The notes under the pieces were generated by a model. It ran no database searches. It saw only the letters and a list, made by a program, of their open reading frames with translations, and was not told the origin of the DNA. 64,000 nucleotides of DNA from assembly GCF_000633515.1 (NCBI RefSeq), contig NZ_AYMP01000014.1, positions 124,001-188,000 of the forward strand. Reading direction: 5' to 3'. The stretch is from Morganella morganii H1r (lineage in GTDB: Bacteria > Pseudomonadota > Gammaproteobacteria > Enterobacterales > Enterobacteriaceae). Positions 51,882 to 61,323 of this stretch are shown here, one piece after another (positions within the stretch are counted from its first letter, which is position 1; the number at the start of each line of letters is the position of its first letter). A program made the translations under genes and the position numbers.

Positions 51882-52400
51882 CTACAGCAGTTCCTGCACT
51901 TCCTCAAGTACCTGCATGCACCATGCGGCGATACGCTCTTCGCTCTCGTCATACTGGTTAACATCATCAAGTGCCAGGCCGACAAAGTGTTTGCCGTCCG
52001 GGGTCAGGGCTTTCGGGCTGGTGAAGGTATAACCGTCCACCGGCCAGTAACCGGCAAATTTCACCCCGGATGATTGCAGTTGCTGATGCAGATAACCCAG
52101 TGCGTCCAGGAACCAGTCACTGTAATCCACCTGATCACCCATGCCGTACATGGCGATAATTTTTCCCGATAAATCAAGCTGCGGCAACTGATCCCACACC
52201 GCCAGCCAGTCTTCCTGGATTTCACCGAAATCCCAGGTCGGAATACCGAGGATCAGCACCGGGTAGCTTTCCATCAGTTGCAGATCTGTCTCTTTCACAT
52301 CATGGAGTTCAACGAGATCATCACCTAAAATATCACGGATTTTTTCAGCTGCCATTTCGGTATAGCAGGTGCTGGAACCATAAAAAAGACCAATTTTCAT
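51882..52400 (-). CDS. fldB: Flavodoxin FldB
   Basis: FldB is an FMN electron carrier of the long-chain flavodoxins. The 172-residue product starts [21 protein letters not shown], with the FMN phosphate loop GSSTCYTE. The [12 protein letters not shown] and MYGMGDQ segments around the isoalloxazine ring are intact. I use the ATG at 52400; 15 further codons upstream are unsupported. It is divergent from xerD, the standard enterobacterial arrangement. Confidence 0.94.
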   Translation of the reverse strand: MKIGLFYGSSTCYTEMAAEKIRDILGDDLVELHDVKETDLQLMESYPVLILGIPTWDFGEIQEDWLAVWDQLPQLDLSGKIIAMYGMGDQVDYSDWFLDALGYLHQQLQSSGVKFAGYWPVDGYTFTSPKALTPDGKHFVGLALDDVNQYDESEERIAAWCMQVLEEVQELL

Positions 52401-52533
52401 CTGTTTATTCTGCTGTGTATCGGGTAAAAAATGAAAGCTCACCACCTCTGTGCGCTGCTTTCATCACAGGATTACGGTATTGTAACAGAAGATAAGTTAA
52501 TTCTGACACGGGAATTCAAACGGGAGGTCAGCG

Positions 52534-53448
52534 GTGAAGGACGCCGTACAACACAGCGAAAGTGATGCACTGACAGAGCAGTTTCTTGATACTATCTGGC
52601 TGGAACAGAATTTATCGGAAAACACCCTGGCATCCTACCGACTGGATTTACAGGCACTGGCGGACTGGCTGGCACCGCAGGATCTGGACTGGTTATCACT
52701 GACCACCCTTGATTTGCAGGCATTTCTGGCAGACAGGCTGGATCGCGGTTACAAAGCCACCAGTTCGGCGCGGATGCTCAGTTCGCTGCGCCGGTTTTTC
52801 CAGTATTGCTACCGTGAAAAACTGCGGACGGATGATCCGACCATTCAGCTGTCAGCACCCAAACTGCCCGCCCGGCTGCCGAAAGATTTAAGTGAAAGCC
52901 AGGTGGATGACCTGCTGGCGGCTCCGGATGTGACCGACCCGCTTGAACTGCGCGATAAAGCCATGCTGGAAGTGCTTTATGCCTGCGGATTGCGCGTGAC
53001 AGAACTGGTGTCACTGTCGCTGCCGGATATCAGTCTGCGCCAGGGCGTGATCCGCGTGATAGGTAAAGGTAATAAAGAGCGCCTGGTGCCGATGGGGGAA
53101 GAAGCGGTGTACTGGCTGGAGGTCTATCTGGCACAGGCCAGGCCGTCACTGCTGAACGGGCAGGCCGCAGATGTGCTGTTTCCGAGCAAACTCGGGCGGC
53201 AGATGACACGGCAGACATTCTGGCACCGTATCAAACATTATGCGGTGGTGGCGGGAATTGCGACAGAAAAACTCTCGCCCCATGTGCTGCGCCATGCCTT
53301 TGCCACGCACCTGCTCAATCACGGGGCGGATCTGCGGGTGGTGCAGATGCTGCTGGGGCACAGTGATTTATCCACCACACAAATTTATACCCATGTCGCG
53401 ACGGAGCGGTTACGTACGCTGCACCAGCAGCACCATCCGCGCGGCTGA
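52534..53448 (+). CDS. xerD: Site-specific tyrosine recombinase XerD
   Basis: XerD, with XerC, resolves chromosome dimers at dif under FtsK control. The 304-residue product has the SAM-like core-binding domain and the catalytic domain with Arg154, Lys178, His250, Arg253, His276 and nucleophile Tyr285. The GTG start has GGGAGG upstream. dsbC follows 12 bases after the stop, so xerD-dsbC-recJ form one operon. It is core, not mobile. Confidence 0.96.
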   Translation: MKDAVQHSESDALTEQFLDTIWLEQNLSENTLASYRLDLQALADWLAPQDLDWLSLTTLDLQAFLADRLDRGYKATSSARMLSSLRRFFQYCYREKLRTDDPTIQLSAPKLPARLPKDLSESQVDDLLAAPDVTDPLELRDKAMLEVLYACGLRVTELVSLSLPDISLRQGVIRVIGKGNKERLVPMGEEAVYWLEVYLAQARPSLLNGQAADVLFPSKLGRQMTRQTFWHRIKHYAVVAGIATEKLSPHVLRHAFATHLLNHGADLRVVQMLLGHSDLSTTQIYTHVATERLRTLHQQHHPRG

Positions 53449-53460
53449 TAAGGAAACAGT

Positions 53461-54153
53461 ATGCTGAAAATTGTATCATCCGCACTGGCACTTCTGCTGG
53501 TGCTCAGCCACGGCGTGGTCGCCGGGGAAAGCGAAATCAAAGCGGCACTGGGCAAAATGGATATGACCGCCACCATGATCCGCCCGTCACCGGTGCCGGG
53601 GGTCTCGGCGGTTGCCACACCGCAGGGGGTTTTTTATATCAGCGATGACGGCCGTTATCTGCTGCAGGGGCCGATGTTTGATATGAGCGGTAAAACCCCG
53701 AAAAATATCACCAATAATGTGCTGCTGGATGAGCTGAACAGTCTGGAAAATGAGATGATCATTTATAAATCTCAGCGCGGAAGCCACGTTATTACGGTCT
53801 TTACGGATATCACCTGTCCGTACTGCCTGAAATTACATAATGAAAATAAGGTGCTGAATGATAAAGGTATTACGGTCCGTTATCTGGCGTTTCCGCGCAA
53901 AGGGCCGGAGTCTGCGGTCGGGCGGGACATGCAGTCTGTCTGGTGTAACGGCTTCAAAACCAAAGCGCTGGATAATGCATTCCGTAATGAGCCGATCCCG
54001 CAGATAGACAGCTGTAACATTGATATCAGTAAACACTATAATCTCGGCCTGAAATTCGGCATCACCGGTACCCCGGCGATTGTCCTTGAGGACGGAACGC
54101 TGATTGCCGGTTACTTATCTGCAGATAAAATTGCTGAATTAGTAAATAAATAA
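53461..54153 (+). CDS. dsbC: Thiol:disulfide interchange protein DsbC, CPYC active site
   Basis: DsbC is the periplasmic disulfide isomerase kept reduced by DsbD. The 230-residue precursor has a signal peptide ending near VVA at residue 21, an N-terminal dimerisation domain, and a C-terminal thioredoxin-fold domain. The active site is Cys119-Pro-Tyr-Cys122, whereas E. coli DsbC has CGYC; the position equals mature Cys98. The cis-proline segment TGTPAIV and a second cysteine pair (VWCN and DSCN) are present. It is the middle gene of xerD-dsbC-recJ. Confidence 0.93.
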   Translation: MLKIVSSALALLLVLSHGVVAGESEIKAALGKMDMTATMIRPSPVPGVSAVATPQGVFYISDDGRYLLQGPMFDMSGKTPKNITNNVLLDELNSLENEMIIYKSQRGSHVITVFTDITCPYCLKLHNENKVLNDKGITVRYLAFPRKGPESAVGRDMQSVWCNGFKTKALDNAFRNEPIPQIDSCNIDISKHYNLGLKFGITGTPAIVLEDGTLIAGYLSADKIAELVNK

Positions 54154-54175
54154 TTAATAGTATAATCAGGTTGTT

Positions 54176-55909
54176 ATGATAAAAACAGAACTCCGCCGCC
54201 GTGATGCGGCGGATTACACCGCACTGCTTTCCCCCGATCGCCCCGAACTGCTATGCCGCCTGTATGCCGCCAGAGGGATCACCTCTGCGGAGCAACTGGA
54301 ACGCAGCGCACGCGGACTGCTTAATTACGGTCAGCTCAATGGTATCGATCAGGCTGTCGCATTACTGAAAGAGGCACTGCATCAGAATCAGCGGATTGTG
54401 ATTGTCGGCGATTTTGATGCTGACGGCGCAACCAGCACCGCACTGTCGGTTCGTGCACTGCGACGGATGGGATTCCGGCAGGTGGATTTTCTTGTCCCCA
54501 ACCGTTTTGAGGACGGTTACGGGCTCAGCGCGCAGGTGACAGAGCAGGCCCGCCGCAAAGGGGCGGAGCTGATTATGACCGTGGACAACGGTATTTCCTC
54601 CCATGACGGTGTGGCCGCTGCGCATGCTGCCGGGATCCGCGTGATTGTGACTGACCACCATCTGCCGGGGGAGATCCTGCCGCCGGCGGAAGCAATTATT
54701 AACCCGAATCTGGCAGACTGCGGATTTCTTTCCAAATCCCTGGCCGGTGTCGGGGTGACGTTTTATCTGATGTCCGCACTGCGGGCATCACTGCGGGCGG
54801 ATGACTGGTTCGCGCAACAGAATATTGCTGAGCCGAACCTGGCTGAAATGCTGGATCTGGTCGCACTGGGTACGGTGGCGGATGTGGTACCGCTTGATCA
54901 GAACAACCGGATCCTGGTGCATCAGGGGCTGAACCGCATCCGTGCCGGACGCTGCTGTGCCGGGATCACCGCACTGCTGGAAATCTCCAAACGACAGGCA
55001 TCCGGGCTGGTGGCGAGTGACCTCGGTTTTGCCCTCGGGCCGCGTCTGAATGCGGCGGGCAGACTGGATGATATGTCAGTCGGTGTTGAACTGCTGCTGA
55101 CCGATGATATGGCGAAAGCCCGCATGCTGGCGCATGAACTGGACGGCCTGAATCAGACACGGCGCGAAATCGAGCAGGGGATGCAGCAGGAAGCCCTGAC
55201 GCTGTTCAGCAAAATTGAGCACAGCACCACGGAAATGCCGTCAGGGATTGCCCTGTATCACCCGGAATGGCATCAGGGCGTGGTCGGTATTCTCGCCTCA
55301 CGCATCAAAGAGCGTTATCACCGACCGGTGATTGCCTTTGCCCCCTGCGGCGATGGTCTGCTGAAAGGCTCCGGACGCTCGGTAAGCGGCCTGCATCTGC
55401 GGGATGTGCTCGAGCGGCTCGATACGCTCAATCCGGGAATGATGGCGGCATTCGGCGGGCATGCCATGGCGGCCGGGCTTTCTCTGCCGGAATCCTGTTT
55501 TCCTGATTTTCAGCATAAATTTGCCGCGCTGGTGGATGATATGATCGACCCCGGCCTGCTGCACGGGGTCATCTGGAGCGACGGGGTGCTGCTGCCGCAG
55601 GATATGACACTGGAAACCGCCGGACTGCTGCGCGAAGGCGGGCCGTGGGGACAGGGTTTTCCGGAGCCGTTGTTTGACGGTACATTCCGTCTGCTGCAAC
55701 AGCGCATCGTCGGTGAAAAACACCTGAAAGTGATGATCGAACCGGAAGGCGGCGGTCCGCTGCTCGATGGTATCGCCTTTAACGTGGATGTAAATTACTG
55801 GCCGGACAACAGTGTGCAGCGGGTTCGCCTCGCCTACAAACTGGATGTGAATGAGTTCCGCGGGCAGCGCAGTGTGCAGTTACTGATAGAACATATCTGG
55901 CCGGATTAA
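54176..55909 (+). CDS. recJ: Single-stranded-DNA-specific exonuclease RecJ
   Basis: RecJ is the 5'-3' ssDNA exonuclease of recombination and mismatch repair. The 577-residue protein has E. coli length, and the DHH-family motifs DFDADG (79-84), MTVDNG, and VTDHHLPG are intact, as is the DHHA1 GRSVSGLHLRD region with GGHAMAAG. It starts 22 bases after dsbC. prfB follows after 104 bases. Confidence 0.96.
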   Translation: MIKTELRRRDAADYTALLSPDRPELLCRLYAARGITSAEQLERSARGLLNYGQLNGIDQAVALLKEALHQNQRIVIVGDFDADGATSTALSVRALRRMGFRQVDFLVPNRFEDGYGLSAQVTEQARRKGAELIMTVDNGISSHDGVAAAHAAGIRVIVTDHHLPGEILPPAEAIINPNLADCGFLSKSLAGVGVTFYLMSALRASLRADDWFAQQNIAEPNLAEMLDLVALGTVADVVPLDQNNRILVHQGLNRIRAGRCCAGITALLEISKRQASGLVASDLGFALGPRLNAAGRLDDMSVGVELLLTDDMAKARMLAHELDGLNQTRREIEQGMQQEALTLFSKIEHSTTEMPSGIALYHPEWHQGVVGILASRIKERYHRPVIAFAPCGDGLLKGSGRSVSGLHLRDVLERLDTLNPGMMAAFGGHAMAAGLSLPESCFPDFQHKFAALVDDMIDPGLLHGVIWSDGVLLPQDMTLETAGLLREGGPWGQGFPEPLFDGTFRLLQQRIVGEKHLKVMIEPEGGGPLLDGIAFNVDVNYWPDNSVQRVRLAYKLDVNEFRGQRSVQLLIEHIWPD

Positions 55910-56013
55910 TTTTAGTCCGAAAGGGGGTTGCAGTGCTGTCATGATGAGCGGATTTTCGTTACAATATACAGTTCTCACATTATTACCTGACAATCAACAA
56001 AAGATAAAAAGAC

Positions 56014-57112
56014 ATGTTTGAAATTAACCCGGTAAAAAATCAGATCCAGGATTTGACTGAGCGTACTTCGGTGCTTCGGGGGTATCTTTGACTACGATGC
56101 CAAGAAAGAGCGCTTAGAAGAAGTTAACGCCGAGCTGGAACAGCCTGACGTCTGGAACGAACCTGAACGTGCTCAGGCACTCGGTAAGGAACGCGCCTCT
56201 CTGGAAGCCATCGTGGAAACCATCGATGATCTTGACCAGGGGCTTGAGGATGTCAGCGGTCTGCTGGAACTCGCCGTCGAAGCCGATGACGAAGAGACCT
56301 TTAACGAAGCGGTTGAAGAGCTGAAGGGACTGGAAGACAAACTCGGTCAGCTGGAATTCCGCCGGATGTTCTCCGGTGAATATGACAGCGCTGACTGCTA
56401 CCTTGATCTCCAGGCCGGTTCCGGTGGTACAGAAGCTCAGGACTGGGCAAGCATGCTGCTGCGTATGTATCTGCGCTGGGCGGAAAGCCGCGGCTTTAAA
56501 ACCGAAATTATTGAAGAATCTGACGGCGACGTGGCGGGTCTGAAATCGGCAACGGTTAAGATCATGGGTGAATATGCCTACGGCTGGCTGCGCACAGAAA
56601 CCGGCGTTCACCGCCTGGTGCGCAAGAGCCCGTTTGACTCCGGCGGCCGCCGCCATACCTCGTTCAGTTCCGCGTTTATCTATCCGGAAGTGGATGATGA
56701 CATTGATATCGAAATCAATCCGGCGGATATCCGTATTGACGTTTACCGCGCCTCCGGTGCCGGTGGTCAGCACGTCAACAAAACGGAATCTGCGGTACGT
56801 CTTACCCATATTCCGACCGGGATCGTCACTCAGTGCCAGAATGACCGCTCGCAGCATAAGAATAAAGATCAGGCTTTCCGTCAGATGAAAGCAAAACTTT
56901 ATGAATATGAAATGCAGAAGAAAAACGCCGATAAACAAGAAATGGAAGATAACAAATCCGACATCGGCTGGGGCAGTCAGATCCGTTCTTATGTGCTTGA
57001 TGATTCCCGGATTAAAGATCTCCGTACCGGTGTGGAAACCCGTAATACGCAGGCTGTATTAGACGGTGATCTGGATAAATTTATTGAGGCCAGCTTAAAA
57101 GCGGGTTTATAA
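56014..57112 (+). CDS. prfB: Peptide chain release factor 2, with programmed +1 frameshift
   Basis: RF2 terminates at UGA and UAA. Translation begins at ATG 56014 and reaches an in-frame UGA at 56089-56091 after 25 codons; a +1 shift at CTT-TGA-C continues at 56090 for 340 codons, giving 365 residues as in E. coli. The stop-recognition SPF tripeptide is in [12 protein letters not shown], and the catalytic GGQ is in [13 protein letters not shown]. This gene controls its own RF2 level. lysS follows nine bases after the stop. Confidence 0.96.
56077..56092 (+). promoter_or_regulatory. prfB programmed +1 frameshift site
   Basis: CGGGGG-TAT-CTT-TGA-C: an internal Shine-Dalgarno-like element precedes the CTT slippery codon by three bases, followed by the UGA stop in poor context (UGAC). 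E. coli has AGGGGG here; the change of the first base to C is slight and keeps the GGGGG core and spacing. Confidence 0.95.
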
Positions 57113-57121
57113 GGATTAAAA

Positions 57122-58639
57122 ATGTCACAAGACCAACACAGTGCTGAGCAGGCACCTGATTTAAATAACGAATTAAAAACACGCCGTGAAAAACTGGCAC
57201 TGCTGCGTGAAAAAGAAGCCGTTGCATTCCCGAATGATTTCCGCCGTGACGCGGTATCCGGTGAGCTGCATGAGAAGTATGGCGAAAAAAGCGCGGAAGA
57301 GCTGGAAGCCCTGAATATCGAAGTGGCGATTGCCGGCCGTATGATGACCCGCCGTATCATGGGGAAAGCCTCTTTCGCCACCTTACAGGACACCGCAGGC
57401 CGTATTCAGATTTACGTTTCCCGTGATGATCTGGCGGAAGGTGTGTACAACGAATCCTTTAAAAAATGGGATCTGGGCGATATCCTCGCGGCACGCGGTA
57501 AGTTATTTAAAACCAAAACCGGTGAGCTGACTGTCCACTGTACTGAAGTCCGTCTGCTGACCAAAGCACTGCGTCCGTTACCGGATAAATTCCACGGTCT
57601 GAGTGACCAGGAAACCCGCTACCGCCAGCGTTATCTGGATCTTATCGCCAACGATGAATCCCGTAACACCTTTGCGGTGCGTTCACGTATCCTGGCTGAA
57701 ATCCGCAAGTTCATGGTGAACAAAGGATTTATGGAAGTGGAAACGCCGATGATGCAGGTGATCCCGGGCGGGGCGAGTGCGCGTCCGTTTGTTACCCATC
57801 ATAATGCGCTGGATATTGATATGTATCTGCGTATTGCGCCGGAACTGTATCTGAAGCGTCTGGTGGTCGGTGGTTTTGAGCGTGTGTTTGAAATCAACCG
57901 TAACTTCCGTAACGAAGGGGTTTCTCCGCGTCACAACCCGGAATTCACCATGATGGAACTTTATATGGCGTATGCCGATTATAAAGATCTGATTGCGCTG
58001 ACCGAAGAGTTGTTCCGTACTATTGCGCAGGATGTGCTGGGTAACCCGGTTGTGAAATACGGTGACCAGGAATTCGATTTCGGCAAACCGTTTGCCAAAC
58101 TCACCATGAAAGAAGCTATCTGCAAATACCGTCCGGAAACCAATATGGCGGATCTGGATGATATGGATAAAGCAGTTGCTATCGCGAAATCCCTGAATAT
58201 CAAAATTGAGAAATCATGGGGTCTGGGCCGCGTACAGTGTGAAATCTTCGAGGAAGTGGCAGAAAGCCATCTGATCCAGCCGACATTCATCATTGAATAT
58301 CCGGCAGAAGTGTCTCCGCTGGCACGCCGTAATGACGACAATCCGTTTATTACTGACCGCTTTGAATTCTTTATCGGCGGCCGTGAAATCGGTAACGGTT
58401 TCTCTGAGCTGAACGATGCGGAAGATCAGGCAGAACGTTTTGCCGAGCAGGTCCGCCAGAAAGATGCCGGTGACGACGAAGCGATGTTCTATGACGAAGA
58501 CTATGTTGTCGCGCTGGAACACGGTCTGCCGCCGACAGCGGGTCTGGGTATCGGGATCGACCGTATGGTTATGCTGTTTACTGACAGCCACACCATCCGT
58601 GACGTCATCCTGTTCCCTGCAATGCGTCCGGGAAAATAA
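57122..58639 (+). CDS. lysS: Lysyl-tRNA synthetase (class II)
   Basis: LysS charges tRNA-Lys. The 505-residue product has an N-terminal OB-fold anticodon-binding domain and a class II catalytic domain with motif 2 ([20 protein letters not shown]) and motif 3 ([15 protein letters not shown]). It follows prfB closely, as in E. coli, where the pair is cotranscribed. An intrinsic terminator follows 24 bases later. Confidence 0.97.
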   Translation: MSQDQHSAEQAPDLNNELKTRREKLALLREKEAVAFPNDFRRDAVSGELHEKYGEKSAEELEALNIEVAIAGRMMTRRIMGKASFATLQDTAGRIQIYVSRDDLAEGVYNESFKKWDLGDILAARGKLFKTKTGELTVHCTEVRLLTKALRPLPDKFHGLSDQETRYRQRYLDLIANDESRNTFAVRSRILAEIRKFMVNKGFMEVETPMMQVIPGGASARPFVTHHNALDIDMYLRIAPELYLKRLVVGGFERVFEINRNFRNEGVSPRHNPEFTMMELYMAYADYKDLIALTEELFRTIAQDVLGNPVVKYGDQEFDFGKPFAKLTMKEAICKYRPETNMADLDDMDKAVAIAKSLNIKIEKSWGLGRVQCEIFEEVAESHLIQPTFIIEYPAEVSPLARRNDDNPFITDRFEFFIGGREIGNGFSELNDAEDQAERFAEQVRQKDAGDDEAMFYDEDYVVALEHGLPPTAGLGIGIDRMVMLFTDSHTIRDVILFPAMRPGK

Positions 58640-58662
58640 TTGCTGCAGTAAATGAATACGGA

Positions 58663-58690
58663 GCCTCACAAATTTGTGAGGCTTTTTTTT
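58663..58690 (+). terminator. Intrinsic terminator after lysS
   Basis: GCCTCACA and TGTGAGGC make an 8-bp stem with a short AATT loop, followed by eight T. It ends the prfB-lysS transcript just before the tRNA promoter. Confidence 0.93.
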
Positions 58691-58700
58691 CACTATCCTC

Positions 58701-58728
58701 TTGATAAACAAGATGACCGGCGTATAAT
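58701..58728 (+). promoter_or_regulatory. Sigma70 promoter of tRNA-Gly
   Basis: TTGATA and a perfect TATAAT are separated by 16 bases, about 15 bases before the tRNA 5' end. This is a strong match and correctly placed. Confidence 0.8.
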
Positions 58729-58743
58729 CTCACACATCCTGAC

Positions 58744-58817
58744 GCGGGCGTAGTTCAATGGCAGAACGAGAGCTTCCCAAGCTCTATACGAGGGTTCGAT
58801 TCCCTTCGCCCGCTCCA
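58744..58817 (+). tRNA. glyU: tRNA-Gly (anticodon CCC)
   Basis: 74 bases including the encoded CCA. The acceptor arms GCGGGCG and CGCCCGC pair perfectly; the anticodon stem GAGAGC/GCTCT holds the loop TTCCCAA, giving anticodon CCC, which reads GGG codons; the T loop is TTCGATT. The sequence is nearly identical to E. coli glyU. tRNA 3' ends are common integration sites, and accessory sequence begins right after it. Confidence 0.95.
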
Positions 58818-58842
58818 GACAAACCTCTCTGAACGTCTCCTG

Positions 58843-58884
58843 AAGTCTGCAAACCCCACCAGAATCAAGCTTTACAGCTAAATC
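58843..58884 (+). repeat. Direct repeat A, copy 1
   Basis: A 42-base block beginning AAGTCTGCAAACCCCA matches the block at 61282-61323 at about 34 of 42 positions, in the same orientation. Similarity continues more weakly for about 50 bases. Within and just after it, short motifs of the form TTTTGAAGTCTGC recur, like integrase arm-type sites. Confidence 0.7.
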
Positions 58885-59020
58885 ACTGTCTTTTGAAGTC
58901 TGCCGCCGTCTTTTGGAATCTATACAGTTTGCGGGCAAAACAAAAATGTTATTTCCCGGCGTATATCCGGTGGTCACTCTAACTGAAACCCGTGAAAGCG
59001 GGCTGAGCAGCGGCAGGTAC

Positions 59021-59048
59021 AGACGTTTTAATCCTGACAAATCCTAAC
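59021..59048 (+). repeat. Direct repeat B, copy 1
   Basis: AGACGTTT followed by a CCTGACAAATCCTAAC block; 26 of 28 positions match the copy at 61050-61077 in the same orientation. The two copies bracket the PAAR effector and its partner gene. Confidence 0.75.
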
Positions 59049-59221
59049 TAAAATTGAGTTTTGAGAGGCTGCCCCGATTATCATGGCGATATTAATGATT
59101 GTTCAGTATGAAGAATATACGATATCCTGCTGACCAAAGAAAAATATAAGGACTTTTCTGACTGAGTTTCACTTATGGGTTAATATTCTTACGTGATAAT
59201 AACTAAACCAGGGATAATACA

Positions 59222-59344
59222 ATGTCAGGATACCGGCCTAATATATTCGGAAAAGCCATGGCGATTGATGGTGACAAAACCACAACAGGAGCCACCTGTA
59301 TCGCGTCGTCAGGCATGGTAAAATACAAAGGCAACCCGCAGTGA
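59222..59344 (+). pseudogene. PAAR-domain effector, N-terminal fragment before frameshift
   Basis: A 40-codon frame beginning MSGYRPNIFGKAMAIDGDKT encodes the first half of a PAAR domain and then meets TGA at 59342. The next frame, starting at 59341, continues the same domain (VIAGDLTTTCPQCK). Adding one base near the CCCGCA at 59336-59340 would read NPAVIAGD, the expected PAAR spacing. GGGA lies seven bases before the ATG. So the gene looks split by a single-base loss, or by a sequencing error; programmed shifting is less likely because no slippery motif is evident. Confidence 0.75.
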
Positions 59345-60522
59345 TTGCCGGCGATCTCACCACCACCTGCCCGCAGTGCAAGCAGACCGGCACGATAGCA
59401 ACCGGAGACAGCAGGATGATGAATAACCGCAAACCACAGGCTGTTGACGGCTCAATAGTACAATGTGGTTGCCCTTACGGCTCCAATACCATTATTGCAA
59501 AAGCTTCCCTCGTAAACGCTACATCACTCACTGATGTGGCCGCATTTTCAGAATCAAAACCACATACAGGATATGCCGGAACCCGGAAACTTCCGGCCTA
59601 CCTCACCGGAGAAAAACCCGAATTAGGATTTATTCCTGATTATCCGGTGCTACGTAACAGCATGGTCTTTCCGGATCAACGGTTGAGGGGGATGCTGTAT
59701 CAAAATAATTTCGACGTGATGTTGCTTACCGTTAGTGAAGTTTTTGAAGTGCTTCAGTCATGGGGATGGAAAGACACAAAAACGGCCTGGGTAGAAATGA
59801 CACAATCCGGTATCGGGCAGGTTATGGTGAATTATGGGGTGAATGGTAAGGATGTTGTTACCACGTCAATGATTCTTGTAAAACTCGGCGATCTTGGTAT
59901 TCGGGCAACGGTTTATATCAATCATATAGGGACGGAGCTCATTAAACTGACAGGTCATCCCGGAATAAGAAAAATACTCAATGCCCCGGTATTCAGATTA
60001 GATAATACAAAGGTTGTTGATCTCGGCATTGGTAAATATGGACTTGCCAAGTCAATTATTGAAGGTGCACGTCTGACGTTTTATGTTGCCGCAGCTTACC
60101 GTACACTCGATTATATATTGAATGATGAAACGTCATTGGCAAAATTTATTGGCTCACTTGCAACTGATGTAGTTAAATTGGGAATTGCGTCTGTTATTAG
60201 CTGGGGGGCGGGATCTTTGGCTATTGCCTATGTACCTTTTGTCGCAGTACCTCTGGTTGTTGTTGTTGGATTCGGTTTGTTTGCTGCATGGGGGCTAAAT
60301 AAACTGGATGACAAGTTTGGTGTAACAGATCAGGTAGTTGCATACCTTGAAGCCGCACAGCAGGAGTTTGTTGAGAAAGCACGGGAAGTCGAAAAAGGAA
60401 TTCTCGACCTTGGGTCTATGTATGCTGACAAAATGTTAGAGACGGGCAGAGAAGTTATTGTGAGTGAAATTAAAAGGTATGTACGGAATTCTATAGAAAA
60501 AGTAATCCCGAGGGGGTATTGA
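59341..60522 (+). pseudogene. PAAR-domain effector with hydrophobic C-terminal region, main fragment
   Basis: This 393-codon frame holds the rest of a PAAR domain (residues 1-53, with CPQC and QCGCPYG metal-binding patterns), then about 200 residues I do not recognise, a hydrophobic hairpin at about residues 270-320, and a helical tail. PAAR proteins cap the VgrG spike of type VI secretion systems, and C-terminal extensions are usually toxins. A hydrophobic hairpin suggests a membrane-active toxin (inference). It overlaps the next gene by one base. No hcp, vgrG or structural T6SS gene is in the window. The DNA becomes AT-rich towards the 3' end. As it stands, the gene lacks a conventional start; GTG 59341 would give a truncated PAAR. 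Confidence 0.75.
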
Positions 60523-60950
60523 TGCTAACCATTAGATTAAAAGCAATAGCGTCTTCATTGTTTTTTTTAATAATGGGTATAGGTGCTTTTTATTTTTCGA
60601 TTATAGATTTAATCGGGTATTTTGAATTTCAAGATGAAATAACGTATTCGTGGGGAGACTGTTTTGCCTTTGTTTTCTCTTTTGTTGTTTTTATTTTTTC
60701 ATTATATCCAATATATGTGGCTTTTTATGGTTCTCCTATGCCAATATGTAAAGCAAAGAAAACGTATAAAATCGCTCTTGTTTTTTTTGTCGCTTCATTA
60801 GTTTCCCCGGTTATATTTTCTTATGTTTATACAAGTAAATTAGAAAGCCTTGGTTATATAGCTTGTCGGGGTACTCCCTTAGGTTGGACACCTATGATGG
60901 CAACTAAATATGTCACTGATAAAAAACTCTGTTTAGCGCCTAAGAAATAA
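60522..60950 (+). CDS. Small membrane protein, probable immunity protein (DUF1240-like)
   Basis: A 142-residue protein with four hydrophobic stretches at about residues 7-30, 45-70, 84-105 and a weaker fourth, ending in a short tail with two cysteines. It begins in a TGATG overlap with the PAAR gene behind AGGGGG. Its shape and position recall the DUF1240 family, which I associate with PAAR-type genes in related bacteria, but I cannot confirm it by search. The low G+C stands out sharply from the core genes. Role as immunity to the upstream effector is inference from the gene pair layout. Confidence 0.7.
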   Translation: MLTIRLKAIASSLFFLIMGIGAFYFSIIDLIGYFEFQDEITYSWGDCFAFVFSFVVFIFSLYPIYVAFYGSPMPICKAKKTYKIALVFFVASLVSPVIFSYVYTSKLESLGYIACRGTPLGWTPMMATKYVTDKKLCLAPKK

Positions 60951-61049
60951 GTCAAAGCTTCTTTTCCGTAATCCGCCTCTAAGATTTTGGGGCGGGTAAT
61001 CCGGAAGGAGACAAGGCCCGGAATAAGCACGTTAAATAGTTAAAAATAT

Positions 61050-61077
61050 AGACGTTTGAGTCCTGACAAATCCTAAC
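61050..61077 (+). repeat. Direct repeat B, copy 2
   Basis: Second copy of the 28-base block at 59021-59048, with two mismatches, in the same orientation. It lies 100 bases after the immunity gene. Confidence 0.75.
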
Positions 61078-61281
61078 GTTCCGGATGATGGGGTTGATAA
61101 GGTAAATCCGTCCGCAGATCACCGCAGCACCTTAAAAAATCTGTAAATGTTTCCGGTTATCATGTATCGGTATTTTGCGCAAAGTACGAACCGAATGCAA
61201 ATCTCTTATAAGCCTTGTAACATAAGGGATTCAGGAAAATCAGACCCGGCAGAATGCGCAAGAAAATGCTAAGATTTGCTA

Positions 61282-61323
61282 AGGTCTGCAAACCCCAATA
61301 AAATCAAGTCTTACAGTGAAATC
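61282..61323 (+). repeat. Direct repeat A, copy 2
   Basis: Second copy of the 42-base block at 58843-58884, about 2.4 kb downstream in the same orientation. Order is A-B-cargo-B-A, so this is not a simple tandem duplication. Confidence 0.7.

Noticed and set aside
56014..56091. prfB as a pseudogene because of the early in-frame TGA
   Set aside because: The TGA is in the conserved programmed +1 frameshift site, and the rest of the gene is intact.
58693..59040. A minus-strand frame of 115 codons containing AKGIEPSYRAWEA
   Set aside because: It is the antisense of tRNA-Gly and its flank. This peptide is a well-known false gene from tRNA reverse strands.
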